DNA of 64,000 nucleotides from Salipaludibacillus keqinensis (GCF_003226325.1 NZ_PDOD01000001.1:186001-250000), one strand, 5' to 3'. Counted from the first letter of the stretch, positions 8,236 to 18,484 are shown. Program-made: numbers and translations. Notes: a model not told the origin generated them from the letters alone.

Positions 8236-8281
8236 TGTTATGATGATTGCAAGTCTTTTCCGCGGAAGAGACGCTTTTTTT
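8236..8281 (+). other. Extended -10 promoter directly followed by an intrinsic terminator upstream of relA
   Basis: TGTTATGAT (8236-8244) is a good extended -10. A 10-bp stem with one wobble pair, GTCTTTTCCG/CGGAAGAGAC (8253-8272), follows at the likely start of transcription, and then GC and seven T. Either the stem terminates transcription from upstream or a very short RNA is made here. The rest of the gap between apt and relA (8282-8481) is AT-rich. I see a TTGACA at 8417 without a good partner, and no gene. Confidence 0.4.
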
Positions 8282-8481
8282 ATAAATAATTAAATGGAAG
8301 GCTAGCAGTAGCAAGGTGAGAAAATGTTCTAACTTTCTCATTAATTAATCATTTGTTAATACATAATTTACACCGACACGTCAATGAAAAGTGTCCCAAC
8401 ATAGAGAGCGCAAGTGTTGACATAGCAACAACAAACAGATCGATGGTTCTCTACTAATCCAAAGAAATTCAAGGTGATCCC

Positions 8482-10665
8482 ATGACAAGCGAACAAGTTC
8501 TTCAAAAAGCAAGTGAATATTTACCTGAAAAGGATGTAGCTCTGTTACGAAAAGCCTATGAAATGGCGGAGTATGCTCACAGAGAGCAATATCGTAAATC
8601 AGGCGAGCCGTACATTTGGCACCCTGTCCAAGTAGCAGGCATCCTTGTAGAATTAGGAATGGATCCTAATACTATTGCAGCAGCTTTTCTTCATGATGTT
8701 GTAGAGGATACGAATGTCACTTTAGAAGAATTGGCCAAAGATTTTGGTGATGAAGTGGCCATGCTTGTTGATGGTGTCACAAAGCTCGGAAAGATAAAAT
8801 ATAAGTCAAAAGAAGAACAGCAAGCGGAGAATCATCGAAAAATGTTCGTTGCGATGGCAAGAGATATTCGGGTCATTCTAATCAAATTGGCCGACAGACT
8901 CCACAATATGCGCACATTAAAGCACTTACCGCCTGAGAAACAGCGGAGAATAGCAAATGAAACATTGGAAATATTTGCACCTCTTGCTCATCGATTAGGG
9001 ATATCCGCCATCAAATGGGAGTTGGAAGATACAGCCCTGCGATATTTGAATCCTCAGCAATATTACCGAATAGTTAATTTGATGAAGAAGAAACGAGCAG
9101 AGAGAGAAGATTATGTTCAAGAAGTGACAGATCAAATTCAAGAACGCTTGGCCAATATGAATGTACACGCAGAAATCAATGGACGTGCGAAACATATTTA
9201 CAGCATTTACCGTAAAATGGTCTTGCAAAACAAACAATTTAATGAAATTTATGACCTTTTAGCAGTCCGAATTATTGTCAGCAGCATCAAAGACTGCTAT
9301 GCCGTCTTAGGGACGATTCACACCCATTGGAAGCCAATGCCCGGAAGATTCAAAGATTATATTGCCATGCCTAAAGCGAATATGTATCAGTCGCTTCATA
9401 CGACGGTTATAGGGCCTAAAGGAGATCCTTTAGAAGTACAAATTCGCTCTGAGGATATGCATAAAGTAGCCGAATTCGGTGTTGCTGCTCACTGGGCATA
9501 TAAAGAAGGAAAAACAGTGAATGACTCTGAATCGCTTGAAACTAAAATGTCATGGTTCAGGGAAATTCTCGAATGGCAGAATGATGCAAATGATGCACAA
9601 GAGTTTATGGAATCACTGAAAATTGATTTATTCTCTGATATGGTGTTTGTCTTTACGCCAAAGGGAGATGTGATTGAGCTTCCTAAAGGTTCCGTACCGC
9701 TTGATTTTGCTTATCGTATCCACACAGAAGTGGGTAATCGCTGTATTGGCGCTAAAGTTAACGGCAAAATGGTTCCATTGGATCATCAGCTGAAAACGGG
9801 AGATATCATTGAAGTTCTCACATCCAAACATTCTTATGGACCAAGTCAAGACTGGATAAAGATTACTCAAAGTTCGCACGCGAAAAACAAAATTCGCCAG
9901 TGGTTTAAAAAAGAACGACGTGAAGAAAATGTGGAAAAAGGCCGGGAAATGGTTGAGAAAGAAATAGAACGAAAAGGCTTTACTACAAAAGAAGTTTTAA
10001 CGAATGAAAACATTGATCGTGTAGCTGATAAATTCAGTTTCACAACAGATGAAGATATGTACGCTGCTGTTGGTTACAGTGGTATTACTGCAGCTCAAAT
10101 TGTCACAAGGTTAACGGATGATCTTCGAAAAAAGCAAGATGAAGAACAAGAGTCGCTAACGATTTCAGAAGCTGTTGAAGAACTCAAGCCACAGGAAAAG
10201 TCTGTGTCAAAAACAAGTACAGGAGTTAGTGTAAAAGGAGTAGATAATTTATTGATTCGTCTATCTCGATGCTGTAATCCTGTTCCTGGAGATAATATTG
10301 TGGGTTATATTACGAAGGGGCGAGGGGTCTCGATTCATCGTAAGGACTGTCCGAACATCGATAACGATGAGTCGAACACGCGCTTGCTTCCTGTTGAATG
10401 GGAAGGAAATCACCAAAAGCCTAAAAACTACAATGTAGATATTGAAATCTCAGGTTATGATCGCAGAGCTTTATTAAACGATGTTTTACAAGCTGTGGCT
10501 GAAACGAAAACAAATATCAATGCTGTTTCTGGCAAATCGGATAAAAATAAGATGGCTACGATTAATATGAGTATATCCATTCAAAATATCTCGCATTTGC
10601 AGCGGGTAGTGGAACGGATCAAACGAATTTCTGATATTTATTCCGTACGGAGGATTATGCATTAA
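8482..10665 (+). CDS. relA: Bifunctional (p)ppGpp synthetase/hydrolase Rel
   Basis: Makes and degrades the stringent-response alarmone (p)ppGpp. The 727-residue protein has the full Rel layout: an HD hydrolase domain with HDVVEDT at residues 71-77, a synthetase domain (about 200-350) with the PGRFKDYI and YQSLHTT motifs, a TGS domain near 390-450, a zinc-finger-like CC segment (RLSRCCNPVPGD) and a C-terminal ACT domain. Both catalytic domains look intact, so it should be bifunctional. The ribosome site AAGGTGAT is moderate. dtd follows 21 bases later. Confidence 0.95.
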   Translation: MTSEQVLQKASEYLPEKDVALLRKAYEMAEYAHREQYRKSGEPYIWHPVQVAGILVELGMDPNTIAAAFLHDVVEDTNVTLEELAKDFGDEVAMLVDGVTKLGKIKYKSKEEQQAENHRKMFVAMARDIRVILIKLADRLHNMRTLKHLPPEKQRRIANETLEIFAPLAHRLGISAIKWELEDTALRYLNPQQYYRIVNLMKKKRAEREDYVQEVTDQIQERLANMNVHAEINGRAKHIYSIYRKMVLQNKQFNEIYDLLAVRIIVSSIKDCYAVLGTIHTHWKPMPGRFKDYIAMPKANMYQSLHTTVIGPKGDPLEVQIRSEDMHKVAEFGVAAHWAYKEGKTVNDSESLETKMSWFREILEWQNDANDAQEFMESLKIDLFSDMVFVFTPKGDVIELPKGSVPLDFAYRIHTEVGNRCIGAKVNGKMVPLDHQLKTGDIIEVLTSKHSYGPSQDWIKITQSSHAKNKIRQWFKKERREENVEKGREMVEKEIERKGFTTKEVLTNENIDRVADKFSFTTDEDMYAAVGYSGITAAQIVTRLTDDLRKKQDEEQESLTISEAVEELKPQEKSVSKTSTGVSVKGVDNLLIRLSRCCNPVPGDNIVGYITKGRGVSIHRKDCPNIDNDESNTRLLPVEWEGNHQKPKNYNVDIEISGYDRRALLNDVLQAVAETKTNINAVSGKSDKNKMATINMSISIQNISHLQRVVERIKRISDIYSVRRIMH

Positions 10666-10686
10666 AGCGAGAAAGGAAGATAAACT

Positions 10687-11130
10687 ATGCGCGTTGTTGT
10701 TCAACGTTCATTGGAAGCAAAAGTAACAGTGAATGATAAAGTTGAAGGAAAAATAGATCATGGTCTTGTGCTTCTTGTGGGGATTACTCATGAAGATACA
10801 GAAGAAGATGTGAAATATGTGGCAGACAAAATCGCCAATCTTCGTATGTTTGAAGATGATCAAGAAAAACTGAACTTATCTGTTCAAGATGTCAAAGGGC
10901 AAATTCTATCTATATCGCAATTCACTCTCTATGGGGATTGTCGAAAAGGCAGACGGCCTAATTTCATGGCTGCAGCGAAGCCTGATCAAGCAGGCAAGCT
11001 ATATGATCAGTTTAATGACATTTTAAGTAAGAGTCATGGCATTACGGTAGAAACAGGAGCATTTGGAGAGATGATGGACGTATCATTTACCAACCAGGGT
11101 CCTGTTACGCTCATCGTTGAAAGCAAATAG
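10687..11130 (+). CDS. dtd: D-aminoacyl-tRNA deacylase
   Basis: Removes D-amino acids wrongly attached to tRNA. The 147-residue length is typical. The active-site segments SQFTLYGD and the C-terminal NQGPVTL (the family's cross-subunit Gly-Pro motif) are present. AGAAAGGAAG precedes ATG. The relA-dtd pair is conserved in Bacillaceae and they are probably co-transcribed. Confidence 0.95.
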   Translation: MRVVVQRSLEAKVTVNDKVEGKIDHGLVLLVGITHEDTEEDVKYVADKIANLRMFEDDQEKLNLSVQDVKGQILSISQFTLYGDCRKGRRPNFMAAAKPDQAGKLYDQFNDILSKSHGITVETGAFGEMMDVSFTNQGPVTLIVESK

Positions 11131-11197
11131 TCCAGATCAACTTGTGTAAAACGTTCATTTGTTGGTTACACTGAAGCTAAAAGGCGGCAGATAACCA

Positions 11198-11368
11198 ATG
11201 AGAGCTGGATATAATCATGAACAGAAAGGTCTTTCAGGTAACCCTTTGTTACAACCTGATCTACACCGTTTTGTAGAAGCAGAAAGAAGCACTTACGGAT
11301 CTAGTCCGGAAATAGGTTTGTCTACGCGTGAAGTACGTAGTCTTAAAAGACAAGTAGAACGAAATTAG
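11198..11368 (+). CDS. Small hypothetical protein between dtd and hisS (56 aa)
   Basis: ATG 11198 follows AAAGGCGG with 10 bases of spacing and opens a 56-codon frame ending at TAG 11368. The protein is hydrophilic, has no cysteine or membrane helix, and ends in a basic stretch (STREVRSLKRQ). I do not recognise a function. The good ribosome site and the position in a conserved operon gap support it as a real small gene. Confidence 0.5.
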   Translation: MRAGYNHEQKGLSGNPLLQPDLHRFVEAERSTYGSSPEIGLSTREVRSLKRQVERN

Positions 11369-11387
11369 TTTTTTTCTTAATTAAAGG

Positions 11388-11416
11388 TTGACACAACTAG
11401 GAACAATTCGTATGAT
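11388..11416 (+). promoter_or_regulatory. SigA promoter of hisS-aspS
   Basis: TTGACA (11388-11393), exactly 17 bases and TATGAT (11411-11416). Transcription starts near 11423, ahead of the T-box leader. Confidence 0.85.
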
Positions 11417-11422
11417 AGACTA

Positions 11423-11697
11423 AAATTCACGTTAATACTTACAACACCTTTGAGGGAGCAGAGTAATAAAGAATCTTCAAAACCAGAGAAGAAATGTCAT
11501 TGGCTGGAAGCATTTCTATTTGAACCTTTATGAATGAACACTCCTTAGGTATTTTTCTGAAAAGGATCTTCCGCATTAGGAAAAGTCGTCTATCAGGCGT
11601 TAACTGATTTAAGAGGAAGCAGATCTTGCTTCAACTAGGGTGGTACCACGGGAATAAACTCTCGTCCCTGACAAGTTCAGGGGTGGGGGTTTTTTAT
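11423..11697 (+). promoter_or_regulatory. T-box leader of hisS-aspS (His specifier)
   Basis: The T-box core AGGGTGGTACCACG lies at 11637-11650, followed by the competing terminator CCCTGA...TCAGGG with a T-run ending about 11696. Stem I can be closed by AGGGA (11453-11457) with TCCTT (11542-11546). That leaves AGTA (11462-11465) on one side and GAA-CAC (CAC at 11539-11541) on the other, consistent with a histidine specifier codon. Uncharged tRNA-His would then allow read-through into hisS and aspS. The element is certain; the specifier reading is my own folding. Confidence 0.85.
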
Positions 11698-11811
11698 ATT
11701 TCTTAATAATTGATCGCGCTAAAGCACTAAAGTAAAATGCGTAAGCTACCTATTGTCTGTTCGTTTAGTAGATAGGGAAAATATATCGTGTAGATGCAAG
11801 GAGGAGTTTGT

Positions 11812-13074
11812 ATGAAGTATAAAATACCAAGAGGAACTCAAGATATCTTGCCGGCTCAATCAAAGAAATGGCAGTATATTGAGCAAAAGGCTCATGATTT
11901 ATGTAAAAGATACAATTATCAAGAAATCCGAACGCCTATGTTCGAACAAACAGAATTGTTTGCTAGAGGGGTTGGAGACACAACCGATATTGTTCAAAAG
12001 GAAATGTATACATTTGAAGACCGTGGAGGACGAAGTCTCACCCTTAGGCCTGAGGGTACCGCATCAACCGTTCGGGCATTTGTAGAAAATAAAATGCACG
12101 GTTGGGCCGATCAACCAGTCAAACTTTATTATATCGGGCCGATGTTTCGATATGAGAGACCGCAATCAGGACGAATGCGTCAATTTGTTCAATTAGGTGT
12201 AGAAGCAATGGGAAGTGCTGATCCTGCGATTGATGCAGAGGTGATTGGGTTGGCGATGGATTTTTATCGAGAATTAGGTTTGAAGAATTTGAAGTTGGTG
12301 GTTAATAGTCTAGGTGATAAAGAAAGTAGAAATAACCACCGAAATGCATTAATTGACCACTTCAAACCGCGAATATCTGAGTTTTGCGGGGACTGTCAGT
12401 CTAGGCTGGAAAAAAATCCATTGCGCATTTTAGATTGTAAAGTGGATCGTGATCACGAATTAATGAGTAGCGCGCCTTCCATTCTCGATTATTTAAACGA
12501 AGAATCATTGGATTACTTTAAGAAAGTTCAACAATTTTTAAATGATATGGAGATACCATATGAAGTGGATGCCACTCTTGTCCGTGGTCTCGATTACTAC
12601 AACAATACAGCTTTTGAAATAATGATAGATGGCGAAGGATTTGGAGCGATCACAACGTTAACTGGCGGAGGCCGTTATAATGGCTTAGTAGAAGAAATTG
12701 GTGGACCGACAACACCAGGAATCGGGTTTGCTTTAAGCCTTGAACGACTTCTGATGGCATTAGATACTCAAGGTGTCGAGCTTCCAGTGGAACAAGGTCT
12801 GGATGCCTATCTCGTAACGATGGGTGATCAAGCGAAAGAAGCGGCTCCGAAACTTCTTCATCAGCTTCGTAAAAAGGGATTGACTGTAGATGGTGATTAT
12901 TTAGGTAGGAAAATGAAGGGTCAAATGAAAGCGGCCGATCGCCAACAAGCTGAATATGTCCTGATTTTAGGAGAAGATGAGCTGGCTCAGAACAGCGTGA
13001 TGGTAAAGACCATGGCTACAGGAGAACAAGAATTGATCAAATTGAATGAAATTATGGAAAAGATCGGCAAATAG
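11812..13074 (+). CDS. hisS: Histidyl-tRNA synthetase
   Basis: Charges tRNA-His. The 420-residue class II synthetase has motif 2 ([15 protein letters not shown], near residue 110), the histidine A motifs [14 protein letters not shown] and [14 protein letters not shown], motif 3 ([11 protein letters not shown]) and a C-terminal anticodon-binding domain. ATG 11812 is chosen over 11794 because CAAGGAGGAG lies between them. It is under T-box control and followed by aspS after 29 bases. Confidence 0.95.
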   Translation: MKYKIPRGTQDILPAQSKKWQYIEQKAHDLCKRYNYQEIRTPMFEQTELFARGVGDTTDIVQKEMYTFEDRGGRSLTLRPEGTASTVRAFVENKMHGWADQPVKLYYIGPMFRYERPQSGRMRQFVQLGVEAMGSADPAIDAEVIGLAMDFYRELGLKNLKLVVNSLGDKESRNNHRNALIDHFKPRISEFCGDCQSRLEKNPLRILDCKVDRDHELMSSAPSILDYLNEESLDYFKKVQQFLNDMEIPYEVDATLVRGLDYYNNTAFEIMIDGEGFGAITTLTGGGRYNGLVEEIGGPTTPGIGFALSLERLLMALDTQGVELPVEQGLDAYLVTMGDQAKEAAPKLLHQLRKKGLTVDGDYLGRKMKGQMKAADRQQAEYVLILGEDELAQNSVMVKTMATGEQELIKLNEIMEKIGK

Positions 13075-13103
13075 TCACGAGGAGAAAAGGAAGGGGTTAT
13101 ACT

Positions 13104-14891
13104 GTGAAACAACGTACACATGTTTGTGGTGAGATATTAGAAAAATATATAGGTGAAAAAGTAACTTTACAAGGATGGGTTAAGAAACGACGTGACCTAG
13201 GGCAAGTGATTTTTATCGACTTACGAGATCGTTCAGGTCATGTTCAAGTGGTATGTAATGGAGAAAAGGTACCACAAGCTCTTGAACTAGCAGAGAAAGT
13301 AAGAAATGAATATGTCATCGAAATTACGGGTCAAGTCGTGGCACGAGACGAAGAAAATTTTAACGAGCTTATTCCCACCGGTAAAGTAGAAGTCATGGTC
13401 GAAGAATTGACGATTTTAAACGCATCTAAAGGCTTACCATTTATGATTGAAGATGATGTAGAAGTGTCAGAAGATGTTCGTCTAAAGTATCGCTACTTGG
13501 ATTTACGCAGGCCAAAAATGTACGACTCTATGTATCTTCGTCATCGGACAACGAAACTCATTCGAGACATTCTAGATGAAGAGCAATTCATGGAAGTGGA
13601 AACACCAATGCTTACGAAAAGTACACCAGAAGGAGCGCGTGATTATCTCGTCCCTTCTCGTGTGCACCATGGTGAATTCTATGCGTTACCACAGTCACCA
13701 CAGCTATTTAAACAGCTATTAATGGTTTCAGGCTTTGAACGTTACTACCAAATTGCCCGCTGTTTCCGTGACGAAGATTTGCGAGCAGACCGACAGCCTG
13801 AATTTACGCAAGTTGACATTGAAGCCTCTTTCATGGGGAAAGAAAACTTGTTAGCGATGATGGAAGATATGATGGCAAGAATTATGAGAGAACTTAAAGG
13901 TATTGAGATTACAAAGCCGTTTCCAAGATTAACTTATTATGAAGCAATGAACCGGTTTGGTTCTGATAAACCAGATACGCGATATGGCATGGAGCTAGTA
14001 GACGTTTCTGAACAAGTTCAAACGAGCGATTTCAAAGTATTCGCCAATACGGTTAAAAACGGTGGAGTAGTTAAAGGAATTTGTGTAAAAGGCGTGGCTG
14101 ACCAATATTCACGCAAGGATTTAGATGGACTTGGTTCGGTTGTGGAAATCTATGGTGCCAAAGGTTTAGCGTGGCTTAAAGTTGAAAAAGACAAAGCGTT
14201 AAAAGGTCCTATAGCGAAATTTTTCGATGAAGCGAAAGCAGCTGAGTTGATTGATAGCTTTGGAGCGGAAGCGGGAGATATTCTCTTTTTCGTTGCTGAC
14301 AAACAGCGTGTAGCATGGGATGCACTTGGAGCGTTACGTATTAAGTTTGCTAAAGATTTAGAGCTTGTCAATCATGAGGAATTTAATTTCTTATGGGTGA
14401 CTGAATTCCCGCTCTTATCCTACGATGAAGATGCAGACCGATATGTCGCTGAACATCATCCGTTCACACGTCCTGTAGCAGAGGATGAAGAACTTCTAGA
14501 AACAGCTCCAGAAAACATTCGAGCAGAAGCCTATGACCTTGTATTGAACGGCTATGAACTCGGTGGAGGTTCTCAGCGTATTTATGAACGGGAGCTCCAA
14601 GAGAAAATGTTTTCAGCTTTAGGATTTACAGAGGAAGAAGCGAAGAGTCAATTTGGTTTTCTCTTAGATGCTTTTGAATATGGTACACCTCCTCATGGTG
14701 GAATTGCTCTTGGGTTGGATCGCCTCGTAATGATTCTTGCAGGAAGAAACAACCTACGAGAAACGATTGCTTTTCCAAAGACAGCAAGCGCCAGCTGCTT
14801 GTTAACAAATGCTCCAAGTGGGGTAAGTGAAGCCCAGCTTAATGATCTGAATCTCTCTATTAAGCCTAAAGAAAAAGAAAAAACAAATTAA
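13104..14891 (+). CDS. aspS: Aspartyl-tRNA synthetase
   Basis: Charges tRNA-Asp. The 595-residue bacterial-type enzyme has an N-terminal OB-fold anticodon domain (to about residue 110), class II motif 2 ([18 protein letters not shown]), a GAD insertion domain at about 290-420 and motif 3 ([11 protein letters not shown]). It starts at GTG after AGGAAGGGG. It shares the hisS transcript and its T-box. A strong terminator follows. Confidence 0.95.
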   Translation: MKQRTHVCGEILEKYIGEKVTLQGWVKKRRDLGQVIFIDLRDRSGHVQVVCNGEKVPQALELAEKVRNEYVIEITGQVVARDEENFNELIPTGKVEVMVEELTILNASKGLPFMIEDDVEVSEDVRLKYRYLDLRRPKMYDSMYLRHRTTKLIRDILDEEQFMEVETPMLTKSTPEGARDYLVPSRVHHGEFYALPQSPQLFKQLLMVSGFERYYQIARCFRDEDLRADRQPEFTQVDIEASFMGKENLLAMMEDMMARIMRELKGIEITKPFPRLTYYEAMNRFGSDKPDTRYGMELVDVSEQVQTSDFKVFANTVKNGGVVKGICVKGVADQYSRKDLDGLGSVVEIYGAKGLAWLKVEKDKALKGPIAKFFDEAKAAELIDSFGAEAGDILFFVADKQRVAWDALGALRIKFAKDLELVNHEEFNFLWVTEFPLLSYDEDADRYVAEHHPFTRPVAEDEELLETAPENIRAEAYDLVLNGYELGGGSQRIYERELQEKMFSALGFTEEEAKSQFGFLLDAFEYGTPPHGGIALGLDRLVMILAGRNNLRETIAFPKTASASCLLTNAPSGVSEAQLNDLNLSIKPKEKEKTN

Positions 14892-14893
14892 AT

Positions 14894-14934
14894 TAAACGC
14901 GGTAGATAGGTGATCCCCTATTTACCGCGTTTTT
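14894..14934 (+). terminator. Terminator of hisS-aspS
   Basis: AACGCGGTA-ATAGG pairs with CCTAT-TACCGCGTT around a short loop and is followed by TTT. It is one of the strongest hairpins in the window. Confidence 0.9.
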
Positions 14935-15208
14935 GATTGCTGCTTTGTAATTGAATAGTTTTTTGAACTGTCTGACCCAACGAATTTGAGAAGGAAATGG
15001 TAAACAGCTTGTTTCTACTTATAGTCATGTTTTTTATACGAACTTAAAAGAAAAAGTATTAAATTTGTTCTCTTTGAATATAAGTAAAGAATAATAATCG
15101 GAATATTATAAATCCATGTTTAAGCTTTTATAACTCAGGGTAGACATGAATAGAAGGAAAAATAAGGGTAAAAACTTAAATAGACGAAAATTTCAGATAA
15201 ATTAACGG
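14935..15208. other. AT-rich intergenic stretch with no recognised feature
   Basis: No reading frame with a ribosome site and no stable hairpin was seen between the aspS terminator and the 6S RNA promoter. Confidence 0.5.
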
Positions 15209-15237
15209 TTGCATTTTAATAAGTTTTTTAGTAGTAT
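15209..15237 (+). promoter_or_regulatory. Possible promoter of 6S RNA
   Basis: TTGCAT (15209-15214), 17 bases and TAGTAT (15232-15237). A second -10-like hexamer, TATAGT (15243-15248), fits the inferred 5' end better but lacks a -35, so the exact promoter is open. Confidence 0.4.
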
Positions 15238-15260
15238 ATAGGTATAGTACGATTACACAT

Positions 15261-15452
15261 TTAAGGGTCCTATGATGCACGTCATAACTTAACGTTTTGA
15301 GCCAACACTTCAACATTGGGAGCTACCTGTTTCAATCTGATTAACATGCCCTAGTAAGATAATTAGGGAAGTTAGGATGGTTGGACTGAGCACCCACCTG
15401 CCATGGCAGGTTCAAAGCAAAGGTACATCAACGGCATACACGGGACTCTTAA
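15261..15452 (+). ncRNA. ssrS: 6S RNA (6S-1/BsrA type)
   Basis: 6S RNA binds the SigA RNA polymerase holoenzyme and reduces transcription in stationary phase. The two ends pair: TTAAGGGTCC (15261-15270) with GGACTCTTAA (15443-15452), ten pairs with one wobble. The 192-base length and long-hairpin potential match 6S-1, whose gene lies between aspS and yrvM/tcdA in B. subtilis, the same place as here. The ends are set from pairing, so they may be a few bases off. Confidence 0.75.
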
Positions 15453-15466
15453 TATTATTATAGTAC

Positions 15467-15492
15467 AAAAACACCTAAGTGGGTGTTTTTTT
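15467..15492 (+). terminator. Terminator after 6S RNA
   Basis: AAAAACACC and GGTGTTTTT form a 9-bp stem followed by TT, just beyond the 6S terminal helix. Confidence 0.8.
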
Positions 15493-15647
15493 AGTGTGAA
15501 GATCGTTCAAGGTTCACTAGTAAACACATTCAATTCTGAACAGAAAGATTTCAACACCTATTCTGTTTAAGCATAAGATGTGGACTGGTATTCCTTCGAA
15601 AATAATGATATAGTTTCTACTTGTTACTTTAGATAAAGGAGTTCAAA

Positions 15648-16418
15648 ATGATGTTACATCAATTTTCTAGAAACGAATTAGCCATTGGTAAAGATGGAGT
15701 AAAGAAATTAAAAGATAGTACTGTAGCTATTCTAGGTATTGGAGGAGTCGGTTCCTTTTCCGCAGAAGCTTTGGCAAGAACGGGTGTTGGCAAAATAGTT
15801 TTAGTCGATAAAGATGATGTTGATATTACAAACGTGAATCGTCAAATTCACGCATTAGTATCAACAGTTGGTCAGCCGAAAGTTGATCTTATGAAAGAGC
15901 GGATTGCAGATATTAATCCAGATTGTGAAGTAGTAGCATTAAAAATGTTCTATACAGAAGAGACTTATGAAATGTTTTTTGAATATGATTTAGATTTTGT
16001 CGTGGATGCCTCTGATACAGTAAGTTATAAAATTCATTTAATGAAAGAATGTTTGAACAGAGGAATTCCAGTAATTTCAAGTATGGGTGTTGCAAATAAA
16101 ATGGATCCAACACAATTAAAAATAGCTGATATTTCTAAAACGAAGTATGATCCATTGGCGAAAGTGATTCGAAGAAACCTTAGAAAAGAAGGAATCTACA
16201 AGGGAATTGACGTTGTTTTTTCAGAAGAGGCTCCGATTCAAATTCGAGAAGAAATTCGACAAGAGATCGTGTCTGAGAAGCAGCAAAGTGGATCGATTCG
16301 AAAAGCTAAAATGCCACCATCTTCAAACGCCTTTGTCCCATCTGTATCTGGACTTATTATGGCAGGACACGTCGTAACGAATTTATTAGAAGGTATTCAC
16401 ATAGAGCGACGGATTTAA
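15648..16418 (+). CDS. tcdA: tRNA threonylcarbamoyladenosine dehydratase
   Basis: A 256-residue E1-like (ThiF/MoeB) enzyme that uses ATP to cyclise t6A37 of tRNA to ct6A. The nucleotide-binding loop GIGGVGSFSAEALARTG lies near residues 31-47, followed by DKDDVDITNVNRQ and the VVDASDTV segment. AAAGGAG precedes two consecutive ATG codons; the first (15648) is used. The gene follows 6S RNA as in Bacillus and ends in a terminator. Confidence 0.9.
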   Translation: MMLHQFSRNELAIGKDGVKKLKDSTVAILGIGGVGSFSAEALARTGVGKIVLVDKDDVDITNVNRQIHALVSTVGQPKVDLMKERIADINPDCEVVALKMFYTEETYEMFFEYDLDFVVDASDTVSYKIHLMKECLNRGIPVISSMGVANKMDPTQLKIADISKTKYDPLAKVIRRNLRKEGIYKGIDVVFSEEAPIQIREEIRQEIVSEKQQSGSIRKAKMPPSSNAFVPSVSGLIMAGHVVTNLLEGIHIERRI

Positions 16419-16449
16419 AGAGCGGGTAAATTTCCTCGCTCTTTTTTTT
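16418..16449 (+). terminator. Terminator of tcdA
   Basis: AAGAGCG (16418-16424) pairs with CGCTCTT (16437-16443), followed by a run of T to 16449. Confidence 0.8.
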
Positions 16450-16549
16450 GCGCTGGTTTAAGAGGAGTTGTAGCCCGCATGAAGAATGGTGGCTGGTTTG
16501 AGAAGGTTGGTAGCCGGTTTGGAGGTAATTGTAGCTTAGAATAAGATCA
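16450..16549. repeat. 21-bp periodic GTAG repeat array, copy 2
   Basis: GTAG/GTGG occurs at 16470, 16489, 16510 and 16531, giving steps of 19, 21 and 21 bases. The units read approximately GTRGCYGGTTTGRGRNGRNTT. The first, 19-base unit begins GTAGCCCGCA, matching the opening unit of the array at 3657. A partial unit (CGCTGGTTTAAGAGGAGTT) precedes it. The array begins right after the tcdA terminator, as the first array follows the secF terminator. The remaining gap to 16734 shows no gene. Confidence 0.6.
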
Positions 16550-16734
16550 GCGCTGAGGGCATAAACACACTTTTTTTGTTCATCATTGAGCAAAAGAGTC
16601 AGCCTAATCAAAATTAACATGTGAATGAATTAACATTATAGATTTAGTGTTTTAATAAAATGAGCAATCATTTGGGACATGCCGTCAAACTTGTATGTAC
16701 AAATATTTATTTTTAATTATATTAACGAAATATA

Positions 16735-16763
16735 TTGAATAAATCACGAGCTTTTTTTATAAT
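16735..16763 (+). promoter_or_regulatory. SigA promoter of the lactate permease gene
   Basis: TTGAAT (16735-16740), 17 bases and TATAAT (16758-16763). Transcription starts near 16770, between a cre-like site and the LutR-type operator. Confidence 0.75.
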
Positions 16764-16776
16764 GAAAGCACTTACA
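16763..16776 (+). promoter_or_regulatory. cre-like site (CcpA) at the lactate permease promoter
   Basis: TGAAAGCACTTACA matches the catabolite-responsive element consensus TGWAARCGNTWNCA at 13 of 14 positions. It overlaps the end of the -10 and the start point, where CcpA binding would repress. Confidence 0.5.
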
Positions 16777-16778
16777 TA

Positions 16779-16795
16779 AGGTCATCTGATGACCT
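16779..16795. promoter_or_regulatory. LutR-type operator upstream of the lactate permease
   Basis: AGGTCATCTGATGACCT is a perfect palindrome around the centre base and contains TCATC-N-GATGA, the site described for the GntR-family lactate regulator LutR of B. subtilis. It lies about 10-25 bases downstream of the start of transcription. The same core occurs before lutA. Confidence 0.75.
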
Positions 16796-16897
16796 GTTGA
16801 CAAGATCTGTGTAGAGAAATGGAGGTTTTTGAAAGGTCATCCGTTGTGTGAATCGTTTAGTACTAGATTAATCAAGAAGAGTTTGGAGGAAAAGTTT

Positions 16898-18484
16898 ATG
16901 CAATTATTAACGGCATTTAGCGCCATTATCGCACCTTTTATTTTTTTAGTCCTGTTACGAATGCCTGCAAAGAAAGGGATGCTTTACAGTGCATTGATTG
17001 TGATTTTACTAGCTTTCACGGTTTGGGGTTTGGAAGTTGACATTTTATCAGCATCTATCTTGCAAGGGTCACATAGAGCCATAACTATTCTGTTTATTCT
17101 GTTTGGGGCCATCGTTTTATTAAACACGTTAAAGCACACAGGAGCTGTGGATAGAATTAACGAAGGTTTCCGAAACATATCCCCTGACATGCGTGTTCAA
17201 GTAGTGATTGTTGCATTTTTATTTGGAAGCTTAATTGAAGGGGCTGCTGGATTTGGGACTCCTGCTGCTGTTACGGGACCATTGCTTGTAGCATTAGGTT
17301 TTACGCCTTTAGCTGCAGCCACGACTGCTTTAGTTGCAGATAGTACGGCTGTTTCTTTTGGGGCGGTTGGGACACCTATTGTTGTTGGATTAAGTAACAT
17401 TGAAGGAGCGGGGATCGAATTTTTTAAAGAAATTGGAATTAGAATTACATTAATGGATTTGTTAGTTGGAACATTAATGCCATTTATTATTATTCTCGTT
17501 TTAACCATTGCGTTCGGAAAGAAAAAAGGTTTAAGCAGTGCGTTAACATTGCTTCCATGGGCTTTACTTGTTGGAGCGGTCTACAGTGGTTCAGCGGCGT
17601 TGTATGCGGCTTTATTTGGACCAGAATTTGTAGCCATTCTTGCTTCAATTACAGCAATGGCAGTAGCAACTGGTACGGCAAAAAAGAGTTTCTTACTTCC
17701 TAAAGTACCTTGGCAAGATGCCCTCGCAAAAGGGTTCAAGCCAGAAGAAAAGAAATCTGAAATGAGTCTAGTATCTGCATGGAGCCCATACTTTATTGTT
17801 GTTGCCTTGCTTCTATTAACGAGAATCGTTCCTGCTGTGCAAGAGTTTGCTCAAACGGCTATTGATTTAAGTTGGAACAACATTCTCGGATTTGAAGGTG
17901 TAAGTTCGGCCTGGCAAGTATTGTACTCACCAGGGGCTGTATTGGTGCTTGCAGCATTAATCTCAGTATTTACACAGAAGAAATCACTGAGCAGTTTTGT
18001 GAAAGCGTCCAAGGAATCGTTAAGTTCGATTAAAGGCGCCGCTTTAGCTTTAATTCCAACACTTGCTCTCGTTCAAGTATTTACAAACTCAGGAATTAAT
18101 ACAAACGACTTAGTAGCTATGCCGGAATACATAGCTTTATCGATGGCTTCTACGCTTGGAGGAGTGTGGGTGTTTGTAGCACCGTATTTAGGGATTCTCG
18201 GATCATTTATAACAGGAAGTGCGACTGTTTCAACACTGACATTTGCGCCGATTCAGTATAATGTGGCAATGGAGACAGGGTTATATAGTGACGTTATTCT
18301 AGCTCAGCAAGTAGCTGGAGCTGCCGCTGGAAATATGATCTGTGTCCACAATGTTGTTGCAGCATCAGCGGTAGTAGGATTAGTTGGAAAAGAGGGAGAT
18401 ATCATACGTAAGACATTAGGACCAGCTCTTCTCTATGGGGCGTTAGTTGGGATCGCAGGAATGATCATGATTTGGTTGATGTAA
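16898..18484 (+). CDS. L-lactate permease (LctP family)
   Basis: A 528-residue polytopic membrane protein of the lactate permease family, which imports lactate with protons. It has about 13 hydrophobic helices and the conserved [20 protein letters not shown] segment near residues 108-127. ATG 16898 is preferred to 16829 because TTGGAGGAAAAG precedes it. A promoter with a LutR-type operator and a cre-like site controls it, and the lutABC genes for using the imported lactate lie 240 bases downstream under a similar operator. Confidence 0.9.
   Translation: MQLLTAFSAIIAPFIFLVLLRMPAKKGMLYSALIVILLAFTVWGLEVDILSASILQGSHRAITILFILFGAIVLLNTLKHTGAVDRINEGFRNISPDMRVQVVIVAFLFGSLIEGAAGFGTPAAVTGPLLVALGFTPLAAATTALVADSTAVSFGAVGTPIVVGLSNIEGAGIEFFKEIGIRITLMDLLVGTLMPFIIILVLTIAFGKKKGLSSALTLLPWALLVGAVYSGSAALYAALFGPEFVAILASITAMAVATGTAKKSFLLPKVPWQDALAKGFKPEEKKSEMSLVSAWSPYFIVVALLLLTRIVPAVQEFAQTAIDLSWNNILGFEGVSSAWQVLYSPGAVLVLAALISVFTQKKSLSSFVKASKESLSSIKGAALALIPTLALVQVFTNSGINTNDLVAMPEYIALSMASTLGGVWVFVAPYLGILGSFITGSATVSTLTFAPIQYNVAMETGLYSDVILAQQVAGAAAGNMICVHNVVAASAVVGLVGKEGDIIRKTLGPALLYGALVGIAGMIMIWLM

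Noticed and set aside
16357-16620. Minus-strand 87-codon frame overlapping the end of tcdA and the second repeat array
   Set aside because: It crosses the tcdA terminator, lacks a ribosome site and its sequence mirrors the repeat.
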